Shown here: in pieces, positions 36,501 to 44,930 of the stretch
Position numbering within the stretch: position 1 is the first letter of the stretch
How the letters are laid out: the number at the start of each line of letters is the position of its first letter
Origin: Hippopus hippopus
Lineage: Eukaryota > Mollusca > Bivalvia > Cardiida > Cardiidae
Length of the DNA stretch: 64,000 bases
Direction of reading: 5' to 3'
Assembly: GCA_946811185.2 (NCBI GenBank)
Contig: OX328101.1
Location: 27,946,122-28,010,121, forward strand
Made by a program: the position numbers and the translations under genes
Notes under the pieces: model-generated
Databases searched by the model: none
The model's input: the letters and a program-made list of their open reading frames with translations, nothing else
What the model was told of the DNA's origin: nothing

Positions 36501-39500
36501 TCACCGATCCAGAATGAATTTAGTTTTCATAAATGGGAGTGGAGATATTTTTCAAGGAAACGTAAAACAGAAAAAAAAAGACAATCACACTAAATAAAAT
36601 CCCGAGCGATTTCACTCGAAAATATGATTAGGCTTTTTTCATACCTTCATGAAAACAACAACAACACTCTTCATTTCTTATAACTTTTGCCTGACACACC
36701 CACACACAAATCACAGCACCTTAACTGTTTCGACAATATCTAGTGCCCTCATGGATTACATAGTCCTAAGAATATGCTTGAAACCTGCAAATGGATTTTA
36801 TGGATCAGAAGTGATGACTTGCGTTGTATAATGGATCATGGATCTGCATTAAACCCCTTCTCAAAGAACATATCTCATATTGTTTAACTTTATCTCTACA
36901 GTTCTGCCCAAGTTCGAAGTTTCACTTTCAACGTCTGGGGTTGGTATTATCACAGATGAATATCTCTCTGGAACCGTAACTGCCAAGTACGTAGAAATTT
37001 AAGATTTGTCTGTATTGAAAACATATGGCGACGACAAGTTGAACATGGCCCAGATAAAGCGATTTTAATCAGAAAAGATATCAAATATTGTGGGAAAAGG
37101 AGAGTATATAGGTGTAAATGTAGTATCAATTGATAAACAGGTATTACATTACGTCTGTCAATTTTACAAGAACTGGGTGCCTTTTTTCACCTTTTTTTTT
37201 TCCTGAAAAAGTGTGAAATATATCAGATTTTTCTTACAATGAAAAGGAAATGAAGAAATCGGTCCTGATTGACTCATGAATCGAATTATTCTTGAAGGAG
37301 ATTCCCTTATAAAAAGAAAGAAGTACAAGATTTAAGATAAGCCTTTAAGTAAACAATGACGTAATTGCTTGCTACCTCTGGTTTTGTTTTACTTTCCAAC
37401 TAGCCAAAGATGTATTGTACAATGTAGCAAAGTCCTTTACATCCCTTTGGCATTGACAAAAAACACGAAGAGGTAAAACTGCGAGAAAAACATAAACTCT
37501 GTCACTGCCTATTGTGACTCGGGTAGCTTTTACGGACGATGTAGGTCAAAATCAGAATGTACAAACCGCGCACTCTAACCTTTTATCTACATTCATTTGC
37601 AGATGAACAGAACTTTGAGACCGTGAAGAAGAAATCGGATATTTGTTTAGCTGGCACCGGAAAAACAAGTAACTGTCTTATCGCTTACTTTGCAGGTACA
37701 CATTTGGGAAAGGAGTTGAAGGAAACGGTACACTTATCATCAAGAAAAAATACATCGGCTTTAGGGAGGAAGAGAAGAAATATTCGTTGAGCTTCAAGGA
37801 AAGTATAGTATGGTGTTCGACAGCAAAAGCTTGTCAGTCGTGATTGTTATGGCATGATAAGCTTTCTTTGACGGATAAAAAAAATTACATGTTTACATGA
37901 TTAAAGTGTTGAGCAGCTTGTCGTAGTCATAGCAGCTGAGGCTATAGCGATTCTTTTATAATTTCGGATTTCTTTTTATAATTTACAGAATCCCAGCTAG
38001 TTCTGATTTTCGTATTTGATTCACAAGTCATATTTGTATTTTGATGCAAGAATGGCTTCATATCGTTAAAAGTCTACTTACTTAGATCGAAAAAGGCCTT
38101 AAGTTGACTAAATGTTGATGCCTGAGTAGATTGTCATGCCAGCATAGTTATCCCCCTTTAACAAAGATATGCTGATGAAAGTGTAGAATTTATTTGTGTG
38201 AGAAATATGAGCCTGGATCGTACCACTTCTACTGAATCGTTGATTGCGTAAGTCTGTTTGCATTAAGTGTCTCAGTGACAGAGGTAACAAACACATGTTT
38301 TCATACAATAATCCGTTTTGAACTGTCACTAACAATCTGCCTCAAGATCAAACTATCCTGCCAGTGTTATACACTTAAGCGACGCTCTGGCAAAGGGGGT
38401 TTAATGCATCTGCGTGATGCATTATACCAAGCAAGTTATCACATAAGTATGGATCCACATGATCCGGTTTGTCTGAAAACCGACTGAATCATTAGGTAGA
38501 ATGGTCCTAGGGCATGCAGAAAATTAACCGGTAGAAAAAAGTTTCGATCCTAATCAGCCTGCGTGGACCTTTTGATTACTTTTGCAAATGCATTAAATTC
38601 CTTTTTCACAGAGGATCGCTGTTTTTTTTTTTTTTTTTTAGATGAAAGGAACCTACAAGTTTCAGATAGATAGAGAGGAACTGTTCAAAGTACTTGGAGT
38701 AACATTTGCTACCACTCTAGTTCTGGACGTCAATGTCACAGAAACTCTAACTGGGAACACCCTGTCGGACTCAGCTGAGGTGAAATATTTTACCCGCTTG
38801 GAAAAACTCGTCTTCTTGTTGGGTGCGAACAACTTTAAGCCAGGACTTCGGTACAAAACATATGTAAGTATCTGCCTCTATACATGTACTCTATAACGGG
38901 ATGCGACCCAACATTCTATGTGTGTGCAGAATAATGTACTAAGGTCAGATAGGGCGATGTTCTAGATATTCAAAGCCTCATGCCCACTTCAATTACATGT
39001 GATCGACCGAATAAGCGTAGTGCAAGGATCTCGTAATATCGGGGTACTTAAGGATGCAGGTTCGATTTTCACAGCTTGCCAACTAAAATTACTAATAGTT
39101 TTTTGACGATACTTTAAATTTAGGTCCCGTGCTATACACTAAGCTCTTTAAGAACCATCGGGGACTTAGGGTGGGTTTCGTCCTGTATCTTGCACTCTTC
39201 ATCATAATATGGAATTCCTAGTTTACACCCTTTTAATGGCCTATTCCATATGGCTAGGCGGTGGTGACGATAGATAAACTCAAAATAAACCATTACATGT
39301 ACAATGTAATTTAACGACGTATATTACAAATGTTTGCGCGCATCCTACTGCGCATGTGTTTTTGTCATGGATAGTGAATCAAAAGTGCACCTATGTATTT
39401 TTTGCACATACGGTAATACAATTGGTGAAATGAAACGCGTAACACTTTCTTTGGGTAGTATTAGAAAAGAGAAAATAATGGATCTGTGAACTGTCACCGT

Positions 39501-41424
39501 AAACTAATTAAAATACTGTTGACACGGATTTACTCACCATACAAGCAAACAAAAAGCATGAAATTTAAAGCTGTTGAAGTATAACTGTTTCCACTTTAAA
39601 AATTATTGTTGGAAAAGGAGAAATCGCTCCTAATGAACAATTTCTCCTTTTCCAACTATGTCTGCTGGGCTTTTATCCTTTAGTTTTCTTTGAAAAAATT
39701 AATTTCTACAGTAACATTCATCCCTGTTTTCTGACGAAATAAGCACGGATAGGTGCCATTTTTTTATTTTTCTTATTGTTAAGAATTATAGATAATATAA
39801 GTGTAGAAATTTTAAGAAAAATCTGTCCGTTAGAAAATATGTATTTATTAAAGATTAACCCTTAACTCGGTCTAATTATCTCCCTTTTTAACTCAACGGT
39901 CGATATATAACATGCATATTTGTACATTTACCATGCTCAAAACCAGGCTTTTATATATTCTTTCTGCAAAACTACATGAATTTTCATTATAATTATGTAT
40001 ATTTGTATATTCTTCAGGTAATTTTCCTGTTTAACTGACTATTTAAAAAAAAGCGTGTTAAATCCAATATAAGCTGAATTTAAGAACTGTATATACCTTT
40101 TTCAAAGGCATATTTCTTAGAAACGAGCACGGTGACCCATATCTCTTTACTGTATTCTCCTAGAGACATGATGAGCTTTGTATTTGCAAAGTTTTAAAAA
40201 AATCTGTCCGTTAGTAAAATTTGTGATATACGTCGTTAATGGGCGCATATGAAATGCATGTCGATCCAATAGAACATAAATACTTCAAACAAGATACCAT
40301 GTTGAACAAATGAGATGTTACGGAAAACCATTGTGATACATATTTCGATGAATAAATACTGAGGTGGGAGGTATTTTGATTACGAGAATGTGTAAAGGCA
40401 CATTTGATTCATACTTTGCAAACTTGTACATGCCGCCTAAATACATGAGACCTTTCATCTCCATTTGTACGCAGATTAAACTCTCATCACCAGGACGCCT
40501 AATCGATGGCAAGCATATACATACTATGCACAAACATGGCGAACTACTAAATTAACTATTTGAATTGCAGTTTGACGACACATTGAAAAAAAAATGTTAG
40601 TCATTTATTCGAATAAGATATGAGGCTTTAACCTTACAACCTTACCATTACACACACAGGTGTTACTTTCTGACCAGAAAGACAGGCCTCTTGCGGTAGA
40701 TGACGCCAAGATTGATTTCAGCGTCTTTCTTTTAACGGACGACAATCCCGACGTCAATGGACGGATCATTAACAAAACCTCGATGGTCGGCAAGAATGGT
40801 ATTGCTAAGATTTCGTTAAGGGTACCTACCGACACAATGACTATGGTTATCAAGGTTGGTATTGACTATTTTATGTCCAAGCTCTTTACCATATGACGAA
40901 TTTCAAACTTATCCAATTTGAAAGCATTTACGGACGACAAATGAATATAAAACCAAATCAGAAGCTTGTCTTTGGAATACCAAAACATTGCCGGATTCTA
41001 GTTAAAAGAAGAAAAGTGATTTTCGTAAAAACGGTAAGTTCGTAATATGTATCCATACGCGTTGTGTTGTGTAAATGCGCGATGCATATGTATCATATAC
41101 TGTGTATTTTGGCTGCAGCTTATATCTGTGCTTATTTTCTATAAGGTTTATAATTAATAGACTAATTAACTGCACGTCCATGTGACATCAAAAACATGTG
41201 TAAGTTACTCAATCTTGCTGTTTTCTGGGTAAACAGGACCTGTTTTCGAAACGCTTCTTCAACCGAATACCAAAACATGAACATTTTTTTTATACATTAG
41301 ATATATATTTTTTGTCTATTTTAAGGCTAGTTACGGAGACTTAACTACGAAAAAAACTGTGTATCAGTTTGGTTCGCCTAGTGACTCTTATGTACAAGTG
41401 GAACTTTTGACAAGATACCCAAAG
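18402..41424 (+). CDS. Thioester-containing / CD109 / A2M-like protein, 5' ten exons (partial gene)
   Basis: Proteins of this family are secreted or GPI-anchored innate-immunity or protease-binding factors built from macroglobulin (MG) domains, a bait region and, usually, an internal thioester. Ten exons join to about 442 residues without a stop, and every junction agrees in phase: 18402-18550, 25590-25814, 26812-26882, 32590-32715, 34911-34953, 36902-36986, 37696-37807, 38642-38863, 40660-40854, 41326-41424. Recognised order: MG1 (FPKMVRPGM), MG2 (IQTDKAIYKPGQTVQFRVFA), MG3 (VLPKFEV, SGTVTAKYTFGKGVEG), MG4 (FKPGLRYKTY), start of MG5 (VQVELLTRYPK). Exon 1 starts in phase 2, so an upstream exon with the signal peptide is expected but was not found. 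The bait and thioester exons are not recognisable in the remaining 22.5 kb. Intact frames and splice sites suggest a live gene. Introns 1, 3 and others are filled with transposons. Confidence 0.9.
20437..20462. repeat. (ATT)n microsatellite
   Basis: About seven ATT repeats lie within the decayed endonuclease segment of LINE C. Confidence 0.85.
21720..22341. mobile_element. 622-bp DNA transposon with 9-bp target duplication, nested in LINE C
   Basis: TTTTCCTAC stands at both 21711-21719 and 22342-22350. The element ends are CATCCTCGGTGACCCAGTTT and, reverse-complemented, CATCCTCGGAACCCAGGTTT. The inverted similarity continues inward for about 100 bases (CCTGGG.., CTCATGAATTATTCATGAAG against CTTATGAATATTCATATGG). 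A frame of 160 codons spans 21814-22296 and includes MAAPINTTIEKRLKEIF, which I do not recognise. A 9-bp duplication is usual for Mutator-like elements and possible for Merlin (established knowledge); the assignment is only an inference. Confidence 0.8.
25345..25589 (-). mobile_element. MITE family 3 copy abutting TEP-like exon 2
   Basis: GTGAAAAGGCGGTTTAATCC at the left and the run to TTTCCCAGAGCG at the right align, with gaps, to the reverse complement of the copy at 38384-38613. Shared blocks are CAATGTCAGCCT..GCGCAGGCTAA, ACTTTTTGCTTTCAGTTGAT, TATGATTAAGCCAGTTT.TAGACAAA and ACAACTTGCTTCGTA. Its end, which in the reference copy reads CCTTTGCCAGAGCGTC, coincides here with the acceptor CTTTCCCAG|AGCGACG of exon 2. 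Confidence 0.6.
25590..25814 (+). CDS. TEP-like exon 2 (end of MG1, start of MG2)
   Basis: The frame is open much further upstream, but the phase-1 end of exon 1 and the pyrimidine-rich acceptor TCACTTCTTTCCCAG fix the start at 25590. It encodes RRWYLNKFVTVEKNQLISLQ, HYFTVRAVDKHG, LYRNVKRLSLFIQTDK and AIYKPGQT. The IQTDKAIYKPGQT string is the signature of the MG1/MG2 boundary in TEP/A2M proteins. The donor is G|GTAAGT, phase 1. Confidence 0.9.
26190..26360 (-). repeat. SINE family A copy in intron 2
   Basis: GGGAATTGAACCCACTCC is the reverse complement of a tRNA B box. The adjoining body AACGTGTTCGGTGTATAGCA and CCGAAAGACAATTA matches the copies at 59875 and 61060. Confidence 0.7.
26385..26680 (-). 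repeat. SINE family A copy with C-run, intron 2
   Basis: The full structure on the minus strand is a tRNA-like head (GGGAATCGAGCCCG, complement of a B box), a body with CTTTAACGTGCTCAGGAGTT and ACGTCTCATCCGAGAGACTA, and a tail that in plus sense starts TTTATTTATCGTCTCCACAG. A run of C at 26600-26611 interrupts the head. Confidence 0.75.
26812..26882 (+). CDS. TEP-like exon 3 (MG2)
   Basis: The acceptor is AATTTTCAG and the donor is TTC|GTAAGT. With the preceding G it reads VQFRVFAVNAELEVL and ends DTMDIDIF, continuing the MG2 strand directly from KPGQT. Phase 0 out. Confidence 0.9.
27234..27280. repeat. (GGGA)n(GA)n microsatellite
   Basis: A GGGA tract followed by a GA tract lies in intron 3; the open frame across it has no meaning. 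Confidence 0.9.
27649..28662 (+). mobile_element. Mariner/IS630-type transposon with long inverted repeats and transposase remnant
   Basis: The ends are CAGGGTGTCCGGAAAGTAAG and its reverse complement, with TA on both sides (27647-27648, 28663-28664). The inverted similarity runs about 200 bp inward, to AAATCAGAAGTACCTTTTTG. The centre keeps a decayed C-terminal catalytic part of a DD(D/E) transposase: RFWIHEEPRCF, KLTVCCAMPGRSVIGPY (27913-28020), WFMQDCATALH (second Asp, about 28125) and NPLDLFFWGYLQKKS (third Asp, about 28260), in shifted frames. The N-terminal DNA-binding half is absent. Inactive; located in TEP-like intron 3. Confidence 0.9.
28736..32589. other. Rest of TEP-like intron 3, no exon seen
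   Basis: A duplicated block is visible: GAACATTATGAATTAT..AAGATTGACTACTTCA..CTGAAAGAATATACCTGACC at about 28686-28795 recurs at about 28812-28920, a tandem near-duplication of about 125 bp. A tract starting TACAGGGTTTTTCAAAATAT (29913) resembles a transposon end but has no partner. T-runs lie at 30557-30569 and 30951-30966. Short frames show no protein family. Confidence 0.5.
32590..32715 (+). CDS. TEP-like exon 4 (MG2)
   Basis: The acceptor is TTGTTTTCCAG and the donor is GCG|GTACGG. It encodes DPARNRISLWRNV, SGVFQGEM and PLGDWLIEVVYA; the D-P-x-x-N-R-I..W and GDW-x-I steps are typical of MG2 in this family. Phase 0 at both ends. Open minus-strand frames over the exon are shadows. Confidence 0.9.
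32930..33075. repeat. Hairpin-family 1 copy
   Basis: GAAATAGGAGAAAATATTGG, TAACCAGCATTTTCTCC and GTTTGGTAAGGGTTTAA keep the family's block order with a largely preserved central palindrome. Confidence 0.75.
33461..33491. repeat. 31-nt hairpin, GATCAGACTGCAC family
   Basis: GATCAGACTGCACGTTCTG followed by GTGCAGTCTAATC forms a near-perfect palindrome. It is followed by GTCCGCAAAAGGCCAGTGAG and AGCAGCTTAAGGGTTAA, as at 47341-47397. Confidence 0.8.
33550..33715. repeat. 47-bp tandem repeat, about 3.5 units
   Basis: The unit is TGTTTGTCAGCCAAACATCC followed by CACGATGCAGAGGTGTATGC. It is repeated at about 33550, 33597, 33644 and, partially, 33691. A lone related unit is near 33298-33345. Confidence 0.75.
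34311..34680. mobile_element. Long-TIR foldback element, second copy
   Basis: The outer arms AAGGCACAGTAAAGGCC and GGCCTTTATTGGCACTTT are inverted. The inner arms CATACCATTTAAAAGTATGG..TGTGG.GATGACA and their complements pair over about 110 bp. Same family as 10732-11006. It lies in TEP-like intron 4. Confidence 0.75.
34911..34953 (+). CDS. TEP-like exon 5 (end of MG2)
   Basis: The acceptor is TCTATCTTACAG and the donor is G|GTCAGT. A micro-exon of 43 nt encoding GKDKTTKQFTVEEF; (T/K)-F-x-V-E-E-(F/Y) precedes VLPKFEV in this family. It ends in phase 1, matching the next exon. Confidence 0.88.
34954..36901 (+). other. TEP-like intron 5
   Basis: It contains a hairpin-family 1 remnant (about 35385-35425, GAAAAAGGAGAAAATACTG) and, at its 3' end, a reversed MITE family 3 fragment (about 36760-36871). 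No exon was recognised between. Confidence 0.55.
36760..36871 (-). mobile_element. MITE family 3 fragment just upstream of exon 6
   Basis: GACTTGCGTTGTATAATGGA and TCTGCATTAAACCCCTTCTC match the reverse complement of the left end of the copy at 38384-38613. It stops 30 bases before the acceptor at 36901. Confidence 0.6.
36902..36986 (+). CDS. TEP-like exon 6 (start of MG3)
   Basis: The acceptor is TTATCTCTACAG and the donor is AA|GTACGT. With the carried G it reads VLPKFEVSLSTSG then EYLSGTVTAK. VLPKFEV is the most conserved MG3 opening in the family. Phase 2 out. Confidence 0.92.
37696..37807 (+). CDS. TEP-like exon 7 (MG3)
   Basis: The acceptor is TTACTTTGCAG. It encodes (K)YTFGKGVEGNGTLIIKKKY, then EEKKYSLSFKESI. 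Two donors are possible; ATA|GTATGG at 37808 keeps the frame into exon 8, whereas GAA|AGTATA-type cuts do not, so I chose 37807 as the end. Confidence 0.82.
38384..38613 (+). mobile_element. MITE family 3, best-preserved copy, 28 bases before exon 8 acceptor
   Basis: The left end is GCTCTGGCAAAGGGGGTTTA and the right end is GCAAATGCATTAAATTCC..CACAGAG; these are inverted. The interior has GATGCATTATACCAAGCAAG, CACATGATCCGG and AATGGTCCTAGGGCATGCAG. No coding capacity. Confidence 0.78.
38642..38863 (+). CDS. TEP-like exon 8 (MG3 to MG4)
   Basis: The acceptor is a long T-tract plus AG and the donor is TAT|GTAAGT. 74 codons: KGTYKFQIDREELFKVLG, TTLVLDVNVTETLTG, then FLLGANNFKPGLRYKTY, the usual MG3/MG4 join. 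Phase 0 at both ends. Confidence 0.92.
38998..39290 (+). repeat. SINE family A copy, plus strand, intron 8
   Basis: The head carries GCAGGTTCGATTTTCACAGC (B box). The body carries CCGTGCTATACACTAAGCTC and CTTTAAGAACCATCG. The tail GGCGGTGGTGACGATAGATA is the complement of the tails at 26390 and 59740. Confidence 0.7.
39600..39660. repeat. Hairpin-family 1 core
   Basis: GTTGGAAAAGGAGAAATCGC pairs with its return arm AATTTCTCCTTTTCCAAC. Nearly the same core occurs at 62066-62116 (AAAAAGGAGAAATTGCTCCT, TTTCTCCTTTTCGCACAATG), a subfamily distinct from the copy at 10248. Confidence 0.75.
40660..40854 (+). CDS. TEP-like exon 9 (MG4)
   Basis: The acceptor is CACACACACAG and the donor is AAG|GTTGGT. 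65 codons: VLLSDQKDRPLAVDDAKIDF, VNGRIINKTS, GKNGIAKISLRVPTDT. The pattern of an opening strand, D/N-rich loops and GxAxISLxVP fits MG4. Phase 0 at both ends. Confidence 0.88.
41326..41424 (+). CDS. TEP-like exon 10 (end of MG4, start of MG5), last exon seen
   Basis: The acceptor is TCTATTTTAAG and the donor is AAG|GTAGGT. 33 codons: ASYGDLTTKKTVYQF, SPSDSYVQVELLTRYPK. The good donor shows that the transcript was meant to continue. Confidence 0.9.
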
Positions 41425-44130
41425 GTAGGTATACTGTAAAATGGTACCCGTTGTATCTCCCGCATCCGCACGATAGACAAGTAAACTGGCAACCTGTTAT
41501 CGATCTTAGAACCAACAACGAGTACTAGTTAAATGGATTACAGTCAACACTAAGTCTTGATCCATCGATGACTGCTATCGGTTGTTACAAGCACGAATAA
41601 ATGGCGCGTAAGAAAATACATGTACCATAATTTCTGTTTTACAACAATGGAACAATTCTATCTTCGGCTGAAATTTTTATGAAAGACTTTAATTATCATA
41701 AAAATAGTTGCGTATAAAACTGGCTATGATTTTAAACTTTTGTGATAAGGGTTATATTTGTGTGTCGATTATAAAACAATTTCAGTGTTCAAGTCTCGCG
41801 TTGTCTTGATAAGTCTCTTACCCTTAAGAATTTGCCTGTTAAGATTGTATGTTACATGCTATTGATGACAGGCTGCAAGCGAAGTTATACTGAGACCTGT
41901 TAAGCAATCCACATGCGTACTTGTATTTGTTCTATGTACTAATAAAATGTCCGGCTACATTTATCGCACACGGAAAGAATCAGACACGACGGAAAAAACC
42001 GTATAGATCTACAGTCTCAAAACCGACATTAGCCTCTCCCTGCATAAGATTATTTTGACATCTCCTTCGACCTTTGGTCTTGCACGATATCAAATTTTCT
42101 CTCGCAGCCCAAGCAAACACAAGATCCTGGAAAATTACTACAACACAGTATTTCGTATTTATACCGTATTTGGCCAAATACTTGCGCATACGTATAAAAG
42201 TGCGTGCATGCATGCTTGCGTGCGTGCGTGCGTGTGTTTTCCACACCAAATTTTGTTTCATAGATAATCTCCAATCTGCCTGGTGATAATTGTATCTGAG
42301 ATGTCATTTTTTCCCTCTTTCTCTCATCTATAAATATAATAATACCAGTCTTTTATTCCTACTTTTGGTTTTACATAGAATTAAAACAATAAGTATAATC
42401 GAAGGACTGAAAGTCCTGAAAAGCGGATGTGTTGTACAGTTTTAAGCTATAATTAATGTAATGAATTTTTTTTTTTTTTTTTTTTTTTTAAATTATCACA
42501 TGTAATACATGTATGATATGTAATAAATTAGTAGAGTAAGCAAGGACAATGGGGATCAAAATTGTTCTACCAAGTGTACTGCACTGAAACTGTTATTTTA
42601 CTGCTTATTAGAGTAATAATTTGATCCAACAATTTGACGTGTTTTTACGCTAGTATTATATTTCGGACTGTAAACACGCGTAGGACTGTATATAGTGTTT
42701 CAAAAAAAGTGAAGTTGGGGTGTACTAGCTAAAACTTAAAATAAGATGGTTAGTCCGAAAACGTGTACACATGACAGTATCTGGTTCAGGTCAAACCGAT
42801 AACATCGTACGGTCTAAAAAAGAATATTTTTCAAGGCTAACATCAGCATAAAATGAAGAAGTTTTAGAGGTAATTATGGCTCTATATAAAAGACATGTTT
42901 TATTTACACTTGCTTATTTCGCCAGAATTCTAAGAGCTTTCTAAAACTTTCAAAATCACCCAAACATTCAACATGTTTTGCAGCAGAATGGTGTAGTGTA
43001 GCTACATGTAAACATACTAGAAAGTAAAAAAAATGTTTAAATAAACAAAGATGGATTTATGTAAGTGAAACTTATTTGACAAATATATAGAACACTTCAG
43101 TTGTTGATGAGTAAGATTACAAAAACTATACAAAATAGAACATTTTTTTTTTTGCCTCAAGGACAATGATATATAATGATAATTCTATAAAAACAAAGTC
43201 TTAAGGTCTACAACTGTCAATCAGTTTCAGCAATCATGAACAAATTTGATCAAAGAGTACAAGATATTGCTACTTACACATGTATGCAATATGAAATTTT
43301 TGTGCCTTCTTGTTGAACGCTTTACCAGAAGACAAAATTTTGACTCTCCCCCAAAAAACAACTATTCAGATTTTCATAGTCTCACCAAACTCAAAAATGA
43401 CTTATTACTGAATTATAGCTGGAAAATCATTAGTAAAGAAGAAAGACAAGATTTAGAAAAAAAAATGTTATTTTGTGAATGGGCTACACAGCCTCTTTGG
43501 TATTATTAGATTTCATGCCACAGTTACGGAAAGCCTTTTCGGAATGGTACATAATCAATAACATGCACCATTGACAAGGATCCATATTCAAATCAGTATC
43601 AAAACACCATGCCTGGTGTAATAAAAAATAAATAGTGTGACCTATTGCTAAAGTACAATTCCATGACAAAACGTCCAAAATTAAATCATTTTATCTAATT
43701 TAACCGTACAATTTATATGAAAAGAAATATATATCTGGTAGTATTTATTGGCTTTTTACACAAAATTTTGATTTGTGTCATGAAAACTAAATAGCTCCCT
43801 TTTTCTGAGCATTAACAATTCAATAAATATGGCTCAGATTATGTGGTTTGTATTGGTAAATGGTAGAAAAAATTCTGGAAGAAAAAAAAGAAAAGAAATA
43901 CTGATGTCTTGTATTTCAACAATGTTTTCATAAGCCCTTTTACGCAGAAGCCATAAAACATAGGATTTATTGTGTGGTAGAGGGCTAAATAAAGAAAAAT
44001 CCTCAAAAATTCTCGCAATTTAACTTTGTATGACACAAAATTCAAGGGTCAAATATAGGCCTTATGGACAAACCATCATGTATTCTGAATACTGATTACA
44101 TGTATCTGTAACAGTTCTATTAAATAGCCT

Positions 44131-44210
44131 CCCAAGGCTGGGATTGAACCCAGAACCTTCAGGTCCTAAGGCAAACGCTCTACCATATTGCTACAAAAGC
44201 TAGCTCTATA
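44131..44210 (-). repeat. tRNA-like SINE head (second family)
   Basis: On the minus strand, TAGCAATATGGTAGAGCG (A box region) and GGTTCTGGGTTCAATCCCAG (B box) have tRNA spacing, but the outer ends do not pair. It is a SINE head or tRNA pseudogene. Confidence 0.55.
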
Positions 44211-44707
44211 GCAAGACAGTATAAGTGTGCCCTTATACAAACCCAAGCTATACATTTATACCTGTCTGTGGGATAGACCAGTACATATATACAACATGTA
44301 TATCCACGTCAGGTTTCCTTGGCATTTGACTACTGGATCTGGAGAAAATTTTGATTGGGGTTTATTTTAACACTTTACCGAACACTCTGTGTTAATAACC
44401 CTGAAGGAATTAGGCAACTGAAAGCTTACGGGAAAAGAATAAAATTCAGGTAAGCAGTATTTTCTCCTGTTCCAACAGTGTCATCAATCAAATGAGTAAA
44501 ATTCAGCTCATTTTGTATCAGTTTACGAATTGTTGTCTGCAGATGCATTTAAAGTGCCTAACAATTGTCATATGGGGAAGGAATATATATAATGAAATGG
44601 CATCCACTTGATTACCATTTTTTATTAAAAAACAAAAAGTAACTCATGCACAGATGGTGGACATAGACTAATCTGAACAATCCTTCTAAAATTAACTCTC
44701 CTCTGGG

Positions 44708-44930
44708 ATCTGGGGTCCGGCATGGCTCACCAGTAAAGTGTAGGACTTGTAACCTGATGATCTAGGTTCCAGCCTCCTTGGAATCATCATGTTTTACTGT
44801 GGGAGTGTCCTTAGGAAAGACACTTCAGAGCCCTAGCCTAGTACTGCTAAAACCCAGACATACATAAATAAGCTAGCTGTAGCAGTTATTGGACTAAAAT
44901 AATGTTGAAAACGACATTAAACACCTTTCA
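44708..44930 (+). repeat. tRNA-derived SINE with conserved mollusc-type body
   Basis: The head is GGCATGGCTCACCAGTAAAG with a B-box-like TAGGTTCCAGCC. The body includes TGTCCTTAGGAAAGACACTT. The end GACTAAAATAATGTTGAAAA..GACATTAAACACC resembles the widely shared core/tail of metazoan SINEs (inference). A related element on the minus strand is at 50858-51060. Confidence 0.6.

Noticed and set aside
42055..42286. Overlapping 70-93-codon frames near 42100 on both strands
   Set aside because: They lie in a foldback arm and a GCGT microsatellite.
44131..44210. Functional tRNA gene on the minus strand
   Set aside because: Good B box but no acceptor-stem pairing and a weak anticodon arm.
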